Assembly (NCBI GenBank): GCA_964035575.1
Contig: OZ037840.1
Location: forward strand, 1,736,001 to 1,800,000
DNA length: 64,000 nt
Origin: Rhynchopus sp. YZ270_cl-10
Taxonomy: Eukaryota > Euglenozoa > Diplonemea > Diplonemida > Diplonemidae
Direction of reading: 5' to 3'
Shown here: piece by piece, positions 22,441 to 34,375 of the stretch
Position numbering within the stretch: the stretch's first letter is position 1
How the letters are laid out: each line of letters begins with the position of its first letter
Position numbers and translations under genes: made by a program
The notes under the pieces: model-generated
The model's database searches: none
The model's input: the letters and a program-made list of their open reading frames with translations, nothing else
What the model was told of the DNA's origin: nothing

Positions 22441-22667
22441 TTTTTTTATTTTCATTTTTTCATATTTTTCTTCTTTCCTGCTCCTCTTTTCAAACGATGA
22501 AATATTGCGTTTAATAACACATTTCCCTCCCTTCACACAATACTCCCTCTTCTGAAATTGAGGGTATATCGACTAATAAAAAGACTGCCCTATATTTGTA
22601 ATCCTCTCCTCTCTCCTCCCCTTCCCCCTCCTCATTGTCTCTTCTCCATATTCTCATTCTTTAGACA

Positions 22668-22745
22668 CACCATACAGAAAGATGGGAACATTTTTGTTGA
22701 TCCCTCACCATATACTATCAATTTATTGATTGCATATGAGGAAAT
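22668..22745 (+). repeat. ~75-bp dispersed repeat ahead of the receptor gene
   Basis: AGAAAGATGGGA, TTTTTGTTGATCCCTC and CAATTTATTGATTGCATATG match 35561-35636. The last block alone also occurs at 20150-20170. Confidence 0.7.
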
Positions 22746-22831
22746 TTCATTTTACCTCCCCCATCGTCACCAATTCAACAGATTCCAAAAAAAAAAAGCA
22801 AAGGGTCCATTTTGCAAATCCCTCAAAAAAA

Positions 22832-25800
22832 ATGCGATTTTCTGCAGTTCTGTGTCTTTTGCTTTTAATAGTAGAAGTCTTCGGTGGTGAGGCAGGGTGC
22901 GCTTTGACTTCACGGTCCTGCTTTTACAGGAGGGCAGGAGTCACATTTGGTGACGCGGTGTACGACATGGCCGAATCGCGTGAGGTGTCTGCCACTGGCG
23001 ACTCGCTTAACAGCCTCTGCAGTCGAGAGAATTGGGCACATTATGACAACTGCAGAGCAGACTGCCCTTTAAAGCTTGAAATCACCGCACCAGCACAGCA
23101 TCGCCAGAGCGTCTGCCTAGAAGGATCTTTACTCGACCCGTTTGTCGCAGAATCTCACATATCAGCGGACCACCCATTGTTAAACAAAGAAATGCCTCTG
23201 TTCCTCCCAGGGAACGGCTCGTATGACACTGCGCAAGGGTGCAACGTTGCAGACTATTACCATGGCAGCGCTGTGGGGAAAATGGCGTTTCTTCTCCGAG
23301 GGAGTTGTCTCTTCCCGCAAAAGCTTCTTACAGCAAAGGCCTTCGGCGCTATTGCAACAGTTATGATGAATATTGCACCAGCTCCAGCATTGGAACTGCA
23401 GCGTGCAGAGATAATTGGATATTCCAACGGAACGGAAGGCCTGCCTACAGGGATGATGTCACAGCATTCGGGGCTCGCGATATTGCAGGCTCTGATTCAA
23501 GGTGTGCACCTCACCGCAAAATATACTCTAAACTGCCCTGCTGTCGGTGCTGTGATAGAGACTCCTGTTGCTTCGGTGCATGATGGGGGTTGTCCACATC
23601 CTGCGTTGGTTGGAAAGTGTTTGCACATGAAGAACGCTGTGGACAGATTGTGCAGTACCTGTCAAATGCGGTTTTTTTCAGTCAGCATGTGGGGACGAAA
23701 CAACAAAATCTGTCTCTGGCCAAGCACGTTGTTGCCACGCAAGGCGGCGAACCTTCTGTGGGAGCAAATGACTCTGCCCGCGGAGAGGCTTCCTGTTACG
23801 TACCTATACGGGGAGGAGGTCGATGCGGGGTGTTCGCTGGGCCACTACAAAGGTGTGTCTGGAAGGATTGTGTTCATGACGTTTCCTATAGCGTGCATTC
23901 CGGTGAACGCCGTCATGTACGCGCAGGCGCAAGGTGCGAAGGCTGTCATATTCATGACCCCAATCTCCGAATCAGCGACCCAACCGATCGAAGGATTGTC
24001 GCAGCACATCACCATCCCCGTGCATGCAATACAACCAGAGCATTGGAAGCGTGTCGACAACGCCTTCAAGATTAATGGTAAAGTGCGCAAAGGTACTGCG
24101 GTGAATATGACTGCCCTCGACATCGTCATTTCTGCTGAGGTGGGCGACGTTGCGGACCGTGTGGTGGAGGACACAGCAGCGCCGGTGGTGGAGGAGGCTG
24201 TGGTGGAGGAGGTGCCGGAGTCTTCTGGGCTGCGTTTTACTGTTGGTGTGGTACTGCCGGCATGCGCGGGGGTGGTTTTGTTCTGTGCTTGCGCGTGGGT
24301 GGTGCGGAAGCAGGTGCGTGCGAGCAGCCTTGATAGTGCAGAGAATGACCGTGGCATTCCTCTTGGTGCGGCGTCCACAGCGTTGTCGCTGTCGTTGTTG
24401 TTGTTGGTGTCTGTTGTGGCCTTCACGCTAGCCTTTGTTGCTGGTGAGGACGCGAAGAATTCTGCAGTGCTCGACGGCGAGGAGGCCTCTGCAGAGAACT
24501 ACCAAAGTGCGCTCGCAAACGTCCGTCTCATCGCAGCTCAGATGCGCCTCAGCGTGCTCGGCCAGGTCGCAGCAGGGATGAACCAGATGCTCGACGAAGG
24601 TGAACACATGGCGTCCTCTGTAGGGTCGATCTACTTCGACGCAGACGCAACGTGGGATTCACTTCTCCCTAAGTACAACCTCTTTGTCAAAATGCTGATG
24701 CGCGCTCCCCTCTGGCGCCCTGCCGTCATTGTCGACGGCGGCTTCCACTTCGCCTCACGCACACGCTCTTCGCTAACAGACCCCGACCCTGCACAACGCA
24801 ACAACGGCTCCGCCCACGGCATGGCCCTCATGATGCACGACCCTGCACGTGGCGTCCTGTACCCTATCACGGTCATAGAGGACTCGATGGTGAACCGTGG
24901 ACTCTACCACAACCGTCTTGGTACTGAATACGGCGACCCGATAGCCTTCACAGAGGATGTGCCAGACGGTGCGTTCCGTTGGCATCTCTCTCGCAAGACG
25001 GCAATACAGGAGACGGATGTGACGTCGATCTACCCACAGCCGCTCTCTGTCTACACGCCCATCTACAACGAACGGCGTGAGTACCTCGGATGTGTGCAGG
25101 CAGACCTCCAGCTGTCGTCCATCGCAAGCGTCGTGACGAACGCGCTGAGCGTAGTGGAGAACGCGACTGCGGTGGTCTTCGAGTCTGACACAGACTACGT
25201 CGTTTCGACAAACGCCTTCAGCGAGAACTTTCCGTATATGCACTACTTCATCGGCGCCAACGTGCGTGCATATCAACTCTACAAGATGAACGAAATCCCT
25301 GCCATCCAGCTGGTCTCCTTGCACCATGCACTGAAGAGACGTGCTGCGGGGGACGACTTCTCTGCGAACATCAATGCTGCACGCTTCTACAGAGCACCGG
25401 CACATGGCAACGAGGTGATGAACATCGCTGTGGACGTCAACTCTTCTGTCACAGATGCATCGCAGCTCGAATTCAAGGCAGAAATGCGCGGTGAATGCAC
25501 AGCACGCAGCTGCTACGTGCCTGACGCAGACGGCCTGGCAATGCGCTTCTACGGCGACAACGTGCTCAACATCTACAAGAACCTTACCCTCGACACAGCT
25601 GAGGTGGCGGCAACGCGGGTCGGGCCGAGCACCGCAGCGTGGCGGAGCACGCTCACACAGTACAACCACTCCATGGCCGTGCCCGGCACTGCCGGCGTGC
25701 TTCCCAGCGAGCGGTGCGTCTTCTTCCCACGCCTTGCCGCAGGCATGCCCGAGAAGTGTTCGCTGAAGCGGCCCTTCGTGGAGGAGAGCTACACGGTGCA

Positions 25801-28102
25801 CATCCGGTTCCGCCCAGCGCACGCCGTCGCAGTGGACGACCGTACGCAGGTTCTCTTCTCAAGCTCGTGGGGCGGCAACTCGCTGCTCCGCATCTATGCG
25901 TCGGGGTTCGTCACTGTGGAGGTCGCGTCGTATGGGTGCAGAACAGCAGAGCCCATAGTGCCCATGCAGGGTGGTGTCTGGCAGACCCTCACAGCAACGA
26001 CAGACCGTCTCGCAAGGACGTGTTCGGTGTACATCAATGGTGTGCATGTGTCGACAGGGAGGTTGAGCGATCCTGCAGGGAAAGGGCTGTACACAGGGAT
26101 CTCGACAACAGACCCGTATGTCGTGGGGCAGAGGTTTGTGGGTGATGTGTCTGCGGTGCGTGCGTGGGAGATGCCGCTTGAGGAGCAGGAGATTAAGGGC
26201 TTGCATGCTTCTGGGGCGAAGGTAGAGATGGAGCGGCACGTCACCTCGCGTGAGTGGCTTGTCGACGTCCGCCGCTTTGTGCGCAACAGCACGACCTCGA
26301 GTGTGCTTGACTGGCGTCTTGCTGTGATGATCCCCGAAGGTGACATCATGCGCGACATCCACAACAACAACGCACTCACGCGGCATCGCCTTTCCGTGCG
26401 CACGGAGAACCTCGAAACGCGTCTGCGGCAGAGGTCCTACGAAACGATTCTCATCGTGGTCGCCCTGGTCCTGACCTCCGTGCTCGTGTTCCTGATGTTC
26501 AACGACGCGCTCACGAAGCCCTTCAGCCGTATCGCAGCAGTGATGACGGAGGCTGCTGTGATGCACATTGATGAGGTACCCGACATGTCTTCTGTGCTGC
26601 GTGAGATGAACAGCATCCACAGGGCAATGGTCCTTATGACGAAGAACCTCAAAGTGTACAGGGCGTACATGCCGCAGTCCGTGCTTGCAGACACGACAGA
26701 TGATGGTGGTGGGACAGTGGTTGTGAAAGCGAGCGCTATTTTGAGTGTCTCGTCGCGTGTGTCATCTGCCATTGAAGGCAGTCGCGACCGTGGTGCGTCC
26801 AGCTCTGCAAACCTCCACGAAGTAGCAGCAGCAGTGCGCAATGGGATGGCCCTGTCTGTCTCCAAGCGTCGTGTCTCCTTCACCCTCATCAACATCTGCG
26901 ACTGGCACCCGAAGGTCCGCGAGCTGGGTGACAGCAACATCATCGACTTCCACTCGCGCACCCTCCACCTCGTGCTCGCCTGCTTCACAGCCGCAAAGGG
27001 CATCAGCGACGTCTTCTCGGGCGACCGCTTCCTCTGTGCCTTCAACGGACCTAAGGCGCTGTCCAGCCATCGCATGGCTGCGTGCTGCGCCGCACTTCAG
27101 GTACAGACACAGCTTGAAACGGAGCTGGGTCTGCGAACCTCCTCTTCCGTTGTAACGGGGGAGGGCCGTGTCGGGAACCTTGGCTGCGATGAGATGAAGA
27201 AGTACTCATATGTGATGCCCGCACTGTCGTGGTGCCATGCTTTAGAGCGCTACGCACGTTCCCTCGACGCTGGTGTGCTATGCGACGACTGGGTCGCGCA
27301 AGACGCCGTCAGCGACTTCACCCTCCGCAAGGTCGGCAATGTGCGCTTCACAAAACGCAGCCAGAACCCCATCCTGGTGCATGTGGTCGTGGCACGCAAA
27401 GGTAGCGCAGAGGACAATGAGTGGATGTACCAGCTGGAGGCAGCGGCGCAGGCAAATCCTTACTCTGAGTGGAATAAATTTGTCGACTTCGTCCGTGAAG
27501 GTAACTTTCAGGTATGTCAGAAAACCTCATCTCTTAGTAAATCTAGCCATCTCTTTCATTGGAAAGGCTCCCCAGAAGACAACTAACTAAACCCAAAAAT
27601 AATAAAACCTACATCCTCGAAACTTTTCTACACAAATGATTTCATTGAACGCATCCATTTTTTTTTTCTAATTATTTATTTGAAACGCAGAGTTTGTTTT
27701 GGCCCCGTCTGTGAGTGTTGGTTGAATTGGAGTCGGGGAGCACAGGTTGGGGAGAAAAGAGAGAGAGGAAACAAATACAAGACTATCGAATTATGCACAC
27801 GAATTCATCCTTCGATTCCAAAAAGGTCCGATCCTTACAGTTTGTATTATTTCCTAACAACCACTCCGTTACACTGCGTTACGCTGCGTTACACTGCGTT
27901 GTTGTCTGCAAAACAACAACACAAAACAACACAACAACAGAGTGCAGAAGGCCTGCGCGAAGCAGCGTTGCACGCAGACAGCAACCAAGCAGGCAAGGTG
28001 GCACTCTCAGAAGGCATACCTGAGGGCTCTGCGATGCTGAAGCGTCTCACTCTTGCGATTGCATCTCGGACATACGAGGCAGACACAATTCAGTTCGTGT
28101 AA
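22832..28102 (+). CDS. Multidomain receptor with PA, Cache/LamG, HAMP and degenerate class III cyclase domains, two exons
   Basis: Exons 22832-27511 and 27941-28102 (intron GTATGT...CAACAACAG, 429 bp, phase 0) give 1613 residues. The start follows an A-rich leader and begins a signal peptide (MRFSAVLCLLLLIVEVFG). Residues ~123-243 and ~328-426 look like two protease-associated (PA) domains (GKMAFLLRGSC; GRIVFMTFPIAC). Membrane helices are at ~466-490 and ~513-537. A large Cache-like ectodomain (~556-1146) contains a LamG/concanavalin-like insert (~983-1126). A third helix (~1205-1227) leads into a HAMP-like linker and AYMPQSVLA. Residues ~1345-1513 resemble a nucleotide cyclase domain, but the first metal Asp of the F-x-D-I motif is absent (FTLINICDW). 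The second-site GD and a YSYVMPALSW segment remain, so catalysis is doubtful. Likely a cell-surface sensor; the ligand is unknown. Exon 2 is supported by phase and codon use. Confidence 0.8.
27597..27656 (+). repeat. 60-bp segment duplicated inside a MITE at 34 kb
   Basis: AAATAATAAAACCTACATCC through GAACGCATCC is identical to 34566-34625. Here it lies inside the receptor intron; there it interrupts a CCACCTG MITE. A shorter variant (AGTAAAACCTACATTCTCAA) is at 33071. Confidence 0.85.
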
Positions 28103-29384
28103 GCGATGTGATGGAGCACCTCATAACATATTTGCATACCTTTAACGTTATCTGTGCCTTCCGTCCGGATGTCCGGTCAGTTTTGCACTTTCAACTTCTT
28201 TCTTTTGTTTTTATCTTTCTATCGAACATTAAGGGGTCGAAATGCCCCGCCAATTTCCAATTTTTTTTTCACATTATTTGTGAAGCTTCACCCCCGCTCC
28301 TCATATATTTTTTTCCTTCAGTGCCTACATCCAATGAACGGTGAGGTGTTTTGCACTTTCAATGCCTGCATACTTTTTTACCGATTTTTAACGATTCAAA
28401 ATTTGACTTGACAGCATTTAGTTAGAAGAAGCATGCTTTTTCGAGAAGAAGTGTTTGTAAGGCACGATGCTTGCTAACTCTGTACTCCTTTCACAACGGG
28501 ATGCAATATTGCTGCAAAGGTCTATAATCAAATTCCCGCTTATGTTTGAAAGCATTATGCGCGTTTGAAAAGAATCGAATATTTATACAATAAAATAAAT
28601 GTGTCTTTTTTTTGGTTGTTTTGCGGAAATCGGACAACGACCCGTCAATACCGACCCCTCCCGGAGCACCATTTTTTGTTTTTTTTTTACTCTTCCATTC
28701 CTTCATCCTCTTGCCTGATTGATACCTGCCTTTCCCTATGGGTTCTTTTGGTTTTTGTTCGAATATCAATTTCTTTGGAAAATATATACCACTGGTGCTC
28801 CTGAAATAAAAAATACCAAGTATGGTGTGGCGCGTTACCCTACTTTTCAAGTACATACACACTACATAAGAACTACACAAAAATGACTTTTTTTTGGGGG
28901 TGTTTAAGGGAAAAAATATTTTTTAGAAGTGACCTTTTTTTGGGGGGTCCGGGGGGGGCCGGAAAATTTTTTCACCAATTTTTGCCTACAAAAAATCGGG
29001 AAATTTTTTTTTTGTTTTCGGTTCTTCCGAGTCTGTGCGTGCTGTGATGGGGTCACTTTGCGCTGAGAAATGAGTACTTTTGACCTAAAATGCATGTGTC
29101 AGTTTTATACAGGCCATTTTCAGGTTTTGTGTGCAAAATATGGTCAGTACTTGACTTTGAAGGAAAAATGCAAAGTGAACGTGGGAGCAGTTAGCATAGC
29201 TGCGAACTTTGCTGCATGTTGCGACCCACCATTTGACGGACGGAGCTCGTAGAACCCAATGAGGAGTGAGAAAGAAGGACATGGTCAAATAAAAAAGTAG
29301 CGTACCGTGCGCCTGCGGCGCAAGCTTGCATTCCACCCTCCCCATGACATAGCTTGGCTGTAAAACAAAGTGCATTTTTAAGCG
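28103..29384. other. Gene-poor spacer
   Basis: No gene is seen. It includes a minus-strand copy (28620-28677) of a sequence also at 35721-35790, and the first of two ~40-bp direct repeats (28862-28900; second at 30031-30069, ACTACATAAGAACTACACAA). The GTACCGTGCGCCTGCGGCGC motif lies at ~29306. Confidence 0.5.
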
Positions 29385-29457
29385 CAATTTTTTGAAATGT
29401 TGCGTACCGTGGCTTCGCCAGAACGCAGTTTTCTCGAAGTCTTCTTGCTCTTGAACA

Positions 29458-29901
29458 TTGCAAGTCGGAAAATGGGATACTCTCGCACGGGTTTTGGAGG
29501 CTGCGGTCGTTGCACTCCCGTCTTCCGTTGTTGTTGAACGAGGATTCTCTCTCCTGGACCACATCCACGCAAAGAGACGCCACCGCCATTCTCACAGCAC
29601 TATTGAGAAGCTGATGATTCTTCATGAACAGGCACCCGAGTTTAATACCGAAGAGATGGGGAATATTCTTGAACACGCTGTTGTCCTGTTTCTCAGCGAC
29701 AAGCGTCACAGGTTCAAGAGAAAACGGAGGGCGGAGGAGTTGGAAGACTTCGCTTCCCCCGTATTTGTTTCCGGAATTGAGCTTATGAGGACCTTTTTCG
29801 CGCGCAGCGCGTATGTTCGAAACGTATCGTGGGCAAAAAAAAATCATGATTTTCACCACCAGCCATGGACCAAGGTCGAAAAATGTCTGATTCCTGTGTA
29901 G
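29458..29901 (+). pseudogene. hAT transposase C-terminal (dimerisation) fragment
   Basis: An open frame begins just after a stop (29452-29454) and has no ATG start. The stretch LPSSVVVERGFSLLDHIHAK, followed by STIEKLMIL, matches the conserved hAT dimerisation region (pattern: small residues, S, then ER-x-FS, later a leucine-rich helix). The DDE catalytic part and BED finger are missing upstream, so only ~100 residues of a ~600-700-residue transposase remain. The last ~50 residues after LEDFASPVF are probably not transposase. Confidence 0.65.
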
Positions 29902-30217
29902 AAAAACCCGTAAAAAAAACCGGAATTCCAAGCCCGAAAGTGCGATTTTTGTAGCTGTTTAGCGTCAGGCCTGCTCTAACACAAAGGGTGGGAAAAATTT
30001 TTTTACCCTCCCTTTTTACAATACATAAGCACTACATAAGAACTACACAAATATGACTTTTTTTTTGGGGCGTGCCACACCAAAGTACGCAACAAGTACG
30101 CAATATAGGGTATTCCTGTATTTTTTTTTTCGTGCACAAAGTGCGCAACAAGTACGCAAAATGGGGTTATCAGGAGTACCAACCACAATGTTACAACTCT
30201 CATTTCACATCTTCGCC

Positions 30218-30246
30218 AACTAAGCCACGAGGCTTAGGTTTTCATA
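30218..30246 (+). repeat. ACGAG stem-loop family member
   Basis: Perfect 6-bp stem CTAAGC/GCTTAG with loop CACGAG, followed by GTTTTCAT. Confidence 0.5.
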
Positions 30247-30588
30247 TTCCAGGCCATATCCTAAATCGGGATTTTTTCGGAAAATTTTCAAAAACTGGAT
30301 CCAGAATTTTTCTCCGGGAAAAAATTTTTTTTCCAGAAAAAAAACCCATTCCGAGCTTTCTCCCCCGCGTTGGCGGGGCATCTCCCCTCCGTTGGCGGGG
30401 CATGCTCCCCTCATACATTGCAAACAAGACACAATAAAGAGTACTTGAAACGTGGTGAAACGCAGCTCCAATAAATCATTAGGATAAATCCCACCCTTCT
30501 TTTTTCTTTTTTTTTCCCAGCTTCTCACCTAACTCTGAAAATAGGTGAGATTTTGCGGTTTTGCGGGTTTTGGTAGAGGTGTGGCGAG

Positions 30589-30613
30589 CCCGGGCGCGCT
30601 TCGCGCGCCCGGG
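30589..30613. repeat. GC-rich perfect hairpin
   Basis: An 11-bp stem CCCGGGCGCGC with a 3-nt TTC loop in otherwise AT-rich DNA. No U-tract follows and no gene end is near, so it is not called a terminator. Confidence 0.7.
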
Positions 30614-31437
30614 TCCCCACCTTAGCTCAAGTTGGGGGCCTCCGGCGGAATGTGAGAATTTCTCGGAGTTCGGCACTTCATTGATATTTGCACCAGGCAC
30701 ACGTGGTACACGAATTATCAGTAACCTCAGTACATTTACAAAATAAACGGCAGTCATGGCAGGCATGGCACCCAAGCGAAGCCACGGTACGCAACATTTC
30801 TAAAAATTGTTGACATAAATGTCACTGTCGTTGGAAGATTGGGGGGTCGGCTTGTTTTTGTGCCAAAATTTTTTCAGCACTGCTGACCAGGGACATTGGA
30901 ACATAGGGATTTTTGCGGAGCAAAAAAAAAAAAACAAACAAATGGCGCCGCAGGCGAAAAAAAATTAGGGTACGGTGTAAAAATCTATCTTTTTACACCA
31001 CATAGTCACACACCGAACCCTTTTTTGCGGAGCAAAAAAGGGAAAATGGCGCCGCAGGCAAAAAAAAATTGAGGTACAGCCTGGATGGTGCGGTCAGCAA
31101 CCCAGTTTCATGGTACTCCCGTGGTTCAACCATGATTTTTTCCCCCCGGGGCCCCCGCCACACTGGGCCACGGGAAAATTTTTTTTCCCGAAATTTTTTC
31201 AGAACTCGGATCCAGAAATCAGGAAAAAAAAAAAACGGGAAAAAAGTATGAAAAACCCCGGAAAAAAGTGGGATCCAGAATCCAGATTAGGAAATAGCCT
31301 GATATTCTCAAAAAAAAAAAAAAAAATGCTTTTTTTTGCACGCTGTGTTATTAGAACCTGAACAATGATGATAGCCAGCCGTAAATTTGTCCCTCACCTT
31401 TCGATTCTTCCCCCTCACCAATTATATCAATAAACAC

Positions 31438-31482
31438 GGTGGAGTCCGCTCAAAAGGGTCCGCCCTTTGTGCGGGCTCCACC
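31438..31482. repeat. 45-bp near-perfect hairpin
   Basis: GGTGGAGTCCGC...AAAGGG pairs with CCCTTTGTGCGGGCTCCACC. It resembles a very short MITE. A related sequence (AGTGGAGCACACTCCAGG) lies just downstream at 31514. Confidence 0.6.
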
Positions 31483-31639
31483 ATGAAGAAAGAAAAGGAA
31501 AAAATAAACTATAGTGGAGCACACTCCAGGGTGGCTACAAATTTAGTTTTTTTTGGCAATCCTTAACACTCACTGGATGGTGTGGTTGCTGTATGAAAGG
31601 TTTGCAACGCACACAAACCAACCAACACAACCGATGCGA

Positions 31640-32075
31640 TACGTTGCTTGCGTTCACATCGTTCCGTTCAGATCGGAACGATGTGAACGGAACGAATGCA
31701 ACCGACGCAACGCAACCGTTCGGTACGTAACGTCCCGAACCAAACATATGGAACCAACGCAACGCAATGCAACGAACGTAACCAACCGAACACAACAAAC
31801 CCGATGTGTACGTAACGATCTGTATGCAACGAACGCAACGCAACGAACGCAACGCATGCAACGCAACGCAACCGATGCGTACGTAACGATCGGAACGCAA
31901 CGAACGTAACCAACCGAACACAACCAACGCAACGCAACCGCTCTGTTCGTTGCACTCTGTAGATAACGATCTCTACACAACTAACGCAACGCATGCAACA
32001 CAACGTAACCGGTGTGCACGTAGCTATGTGTACGCAACGTAGCGAACGCAACGCAACCAACGCAACGAGTGGTTA
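31640..32075 (+). repeat. Degenerate AACGCAACG short-unit array
   Basis: Over ~430 bp the motifs AACGCAACG, AACGTAACC and GATGCGTACGTAACG recur in all phases. Open frames here are repeat artefacts. Confidence 0.75.
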
Positions 32076-32387
32076 CAACCCCCCACGCATGGTTCTCACA
32101 GCGCGCTGGCACGTTACCCAAGCCGCAAACCCGGTTACCTGCCTTAAAAACCGGGTTTTCGGCCAAAACGCCTGTTTTGCCTGTAGAACCCTGTAGAAGC
32201 CTTAAGAAACACGTGTAAAAAAGGGGTACTCGCGACACCCTGGTTTCAGGGTCTGTCAGGGTTTGGAGGTCTTTGCTTCAGAGAAAGTCTCCTAAAAACC
32301 TCCTATCTTCCCAAGAATCCACTTTTTTGACCTCTTTGGAGGTTTAGAGACCTGAAAAAAAATGGCCGAAACCCACCCCGCGCGGGG

Positions 32388-32430
32388 AGGGTGGGTGGGT
32401 GGGTGGGTGGGTGGGTGGGTGGGTGGGGTG
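32388..32430 (+). repeat. (GGGT)n microsatellite
   Basis: About ten uninterrupted GGGT units following a CGCGCGGGGAGG context. More than four G3 tracts with 1-nt loops make it a strong G-quadruplex candidate. Confidence 0.9.
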
Positions 32431-33106
32431 ATCAGCAACCTTAAAGACCTTAACACTGAGTGTTAAGGAATTAATACAACCAAGTTTTTCAAAAAAAACT
32501 AAAGTACACAGTAGTAGAGTGAGCACTCAGCAGAAGAGTGTTTTGTTCAGTGTTATATATTTTTTGCTATTTTCCCCCCAAACCCTTAAAACGGGGGGCA
32601 ACAGTATTGGAGTGTACCATTGGTAAAGCAATTGGTATTTCAATGATATAGGTGAGTGACGACACCTCCCCCTTTTTGCCAGTTGTGTGCACGTTTAGGA
32701 AGGCAACTTCTTTCTTTAGCCCCGCAGACTCCATTTTTTCTTGGAGCTTCCAGGACCGTACATGCTCCGTTCCCTAAAAAGGAATGGTAAAAAAGTTTTG
32801 AACAAAAAAAAAAAAACGAAACAAAAACAAGAGCACAAATTCCACCTGGTTTTTGACGTAGCAACCAACACAACGCGCTTCAAAATCAGGTAGGTGCACA
32901 AAAGCAAAAATAGCACAAACTTCATACATACCACACTCTAGGGTGTCTACACTAATGCAACCAAGTTTTCAAAGAAAAAAGGAACAATAACAGTGGAGAT
33001 TGCACAACTGTGGCAACACAACCGAGGCAACTACACTACTCCAACAATTTATCAATCATGATAAATAAATAGTAAAACCTACATTCTCAACCTTTATACC
33101 GACGTT

Positions 33107-33177
33107 GGTGTGGCTGAACTGGGAGGAGGTGCGAAAAGTGCGCAAGAAGTGCGAATCACCCACCCTTCAGCCACACC
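33107..33177. mobile_element. GGTGTGG micro-element (71 bp)
   Basis: GGTGTGGCTGAA...TTCAGCCACACC with interior AAGAAGTGCGAATCACC. Same family as 20023 and 47319. Confidence 0.65.
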
Positions 33178-33561
33178 ACCATACATGGTTTTCATCAGAC
33201 GCATTCTTTTCATTCAACACTTTTTTCTCCCCCGCCACCCTTCAAGATTTTCACTTTTTTTTTTGACGACTTTTTGAGTCTTCCTCTCCCACGTGAACAT
33301 ATTATTTTGGTGGGGGTTTGGGAACGCGACTGCATATCATAGAACATGAACACCCCGACTGAACGCTCTCTTTTTATTATCTTATATTCGGACAACATAC
33401 TTTTGTGGGAAATGATTTCAAATGAAAACGGCTTTTTGTTTATTCCCCCTTCTATTGTGCTTTCACCTCATTTCTGTACTTCAGACGATATGCCGTAGCG
33501 TCCTACTAAAGGACGAACGGGGGGTTTTTTTATTATTTCAGACCCCTATTTCATATCCCCC

Positions 33562-34375
33562 TAGGCATACTGTGCGGGCGAGTAAAAAAAACTCGCCTAC
33601 TCGCCAAAAACTCGCCTAAAACTCGCCCATTTTTGGGGGGCGAGTTTTGGCGAGTTTTTTTTTTGGTAGGGATTTTACCTTGGGAAAAGTGTACACACGA
33701 AAATATGAGGGAAATTTGAGTTTTGAAGAGAAAATTTTTTTCGTTCCACTTGAACAAGACCTCTACAGTTTGCTTTGTAGGCTTCCACAACCAGTACCAC
33801 CAGTCCAGCTGTAGCTTCTGCGGATCCATGAAGCTTGCACAGATGGGTGCGATGTAGTCGTGGGGGAATACCGCCAAGGGGTGGCCTGCAGGGTTGCCAT
33901 TTACCGGCATGGCGAGGACATTGTTGTATAGCGAGTGTAGCCCCGGCTCATGTCTTCGTCATCCTCCGGATTGTAGCACGTCTTGTCCCGGGATCTATGG
34001 CACGCTTGGATCTTCCCCTGGAGCAAATGTTTACATACATGCCTGTCAGCCACTGCCGTGACATGGTTGCCTTTAGACGTACAAGTGACACAATTTCAAT
34101 TTTTTTGTGTGTTTTCGAGTGGCATGTTGTCATCAGTCACCCCCGCCCTCCATTTTCACATCCTGGTGCACATTTTCACCCCCAAGGTGCGTATGTGCAC
34201 CAGGATTTGCACCCAAATGTGGGCGAGTTTAGGCGAGTTTAGGCGAGTTTTTGGCGAGTTTTGGCGAGTAATAGGCGAGTAATGGGCGAGTAGGGCGAGT
34301 TTTTGGCGAGTTTTTCCTGAAAATCAGGAAAACGAAAAACTCGCCTAAAAACGGCTCGCCTGCACAGTATGCCTA
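33562..34375. mobile_element. TA-flanked element A with GGCGAGT arrays (814 bp including flanking TA)
   Basis: Ends TAGGCATACTGTGCGGGCGA and its complement (one mismatch over 21 bp). Next to both ends are arrays of ACTCGCC/GGCGAGT in both orientations (33581-33655, 34205-34355). The interior 33750-33960 is GC-richer and codon-like on the minus strand (an open run around 33910-33720 with several Trp), of unrecognised family. The right TA (34374-34375) is also the left TA of element B. Confidence 0.7.

Larger units (their letters stand above)
21821..22831. other. Spacer upstream of the cyclase receptor
   Basis: Contains a leader-like relic of the Cys-rich gene family (21873-21975), three dispersed repeats (22076, 22381, 22668) and, near 22790-22831, an A-rich leader immediately before the receptor start codon. 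No gene is seen. Confidence 0.5.
29385..30808. mobile_element. Inverted-repeat-bounded block containing a hAT remnant
   Basis: A ~37-bp sequence containing TGTTGCGTACCGTGGCTTCG at 29385-29423 is present in inverted orientation at 30768-30808. Between them lies the hAT transposase tail. No 8-bp target duplication or CAGGG-type hAT tips are obvious, so the true limits and whether the repeats belong to the hAT element are uncertain. Confidence 0.4.
30809..33561. other. Gene-free region rich in simple and inverted repeats
   Basis: Two near-copies of TTTTGCGGAGCAAAA with ATGGCGCCGCAGGC (30911-30975 and 31024-31073), repeated GGATCCAGAA motifs (31205-31285), a strong hairpin (31438-31482), an AACGCAACG-type array (31640-32075), a GGGT microsatellite (32388-32430) and a GGTGTGG micro-element (33107-33177). 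No coding signal was found. Confidence 0.5.
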
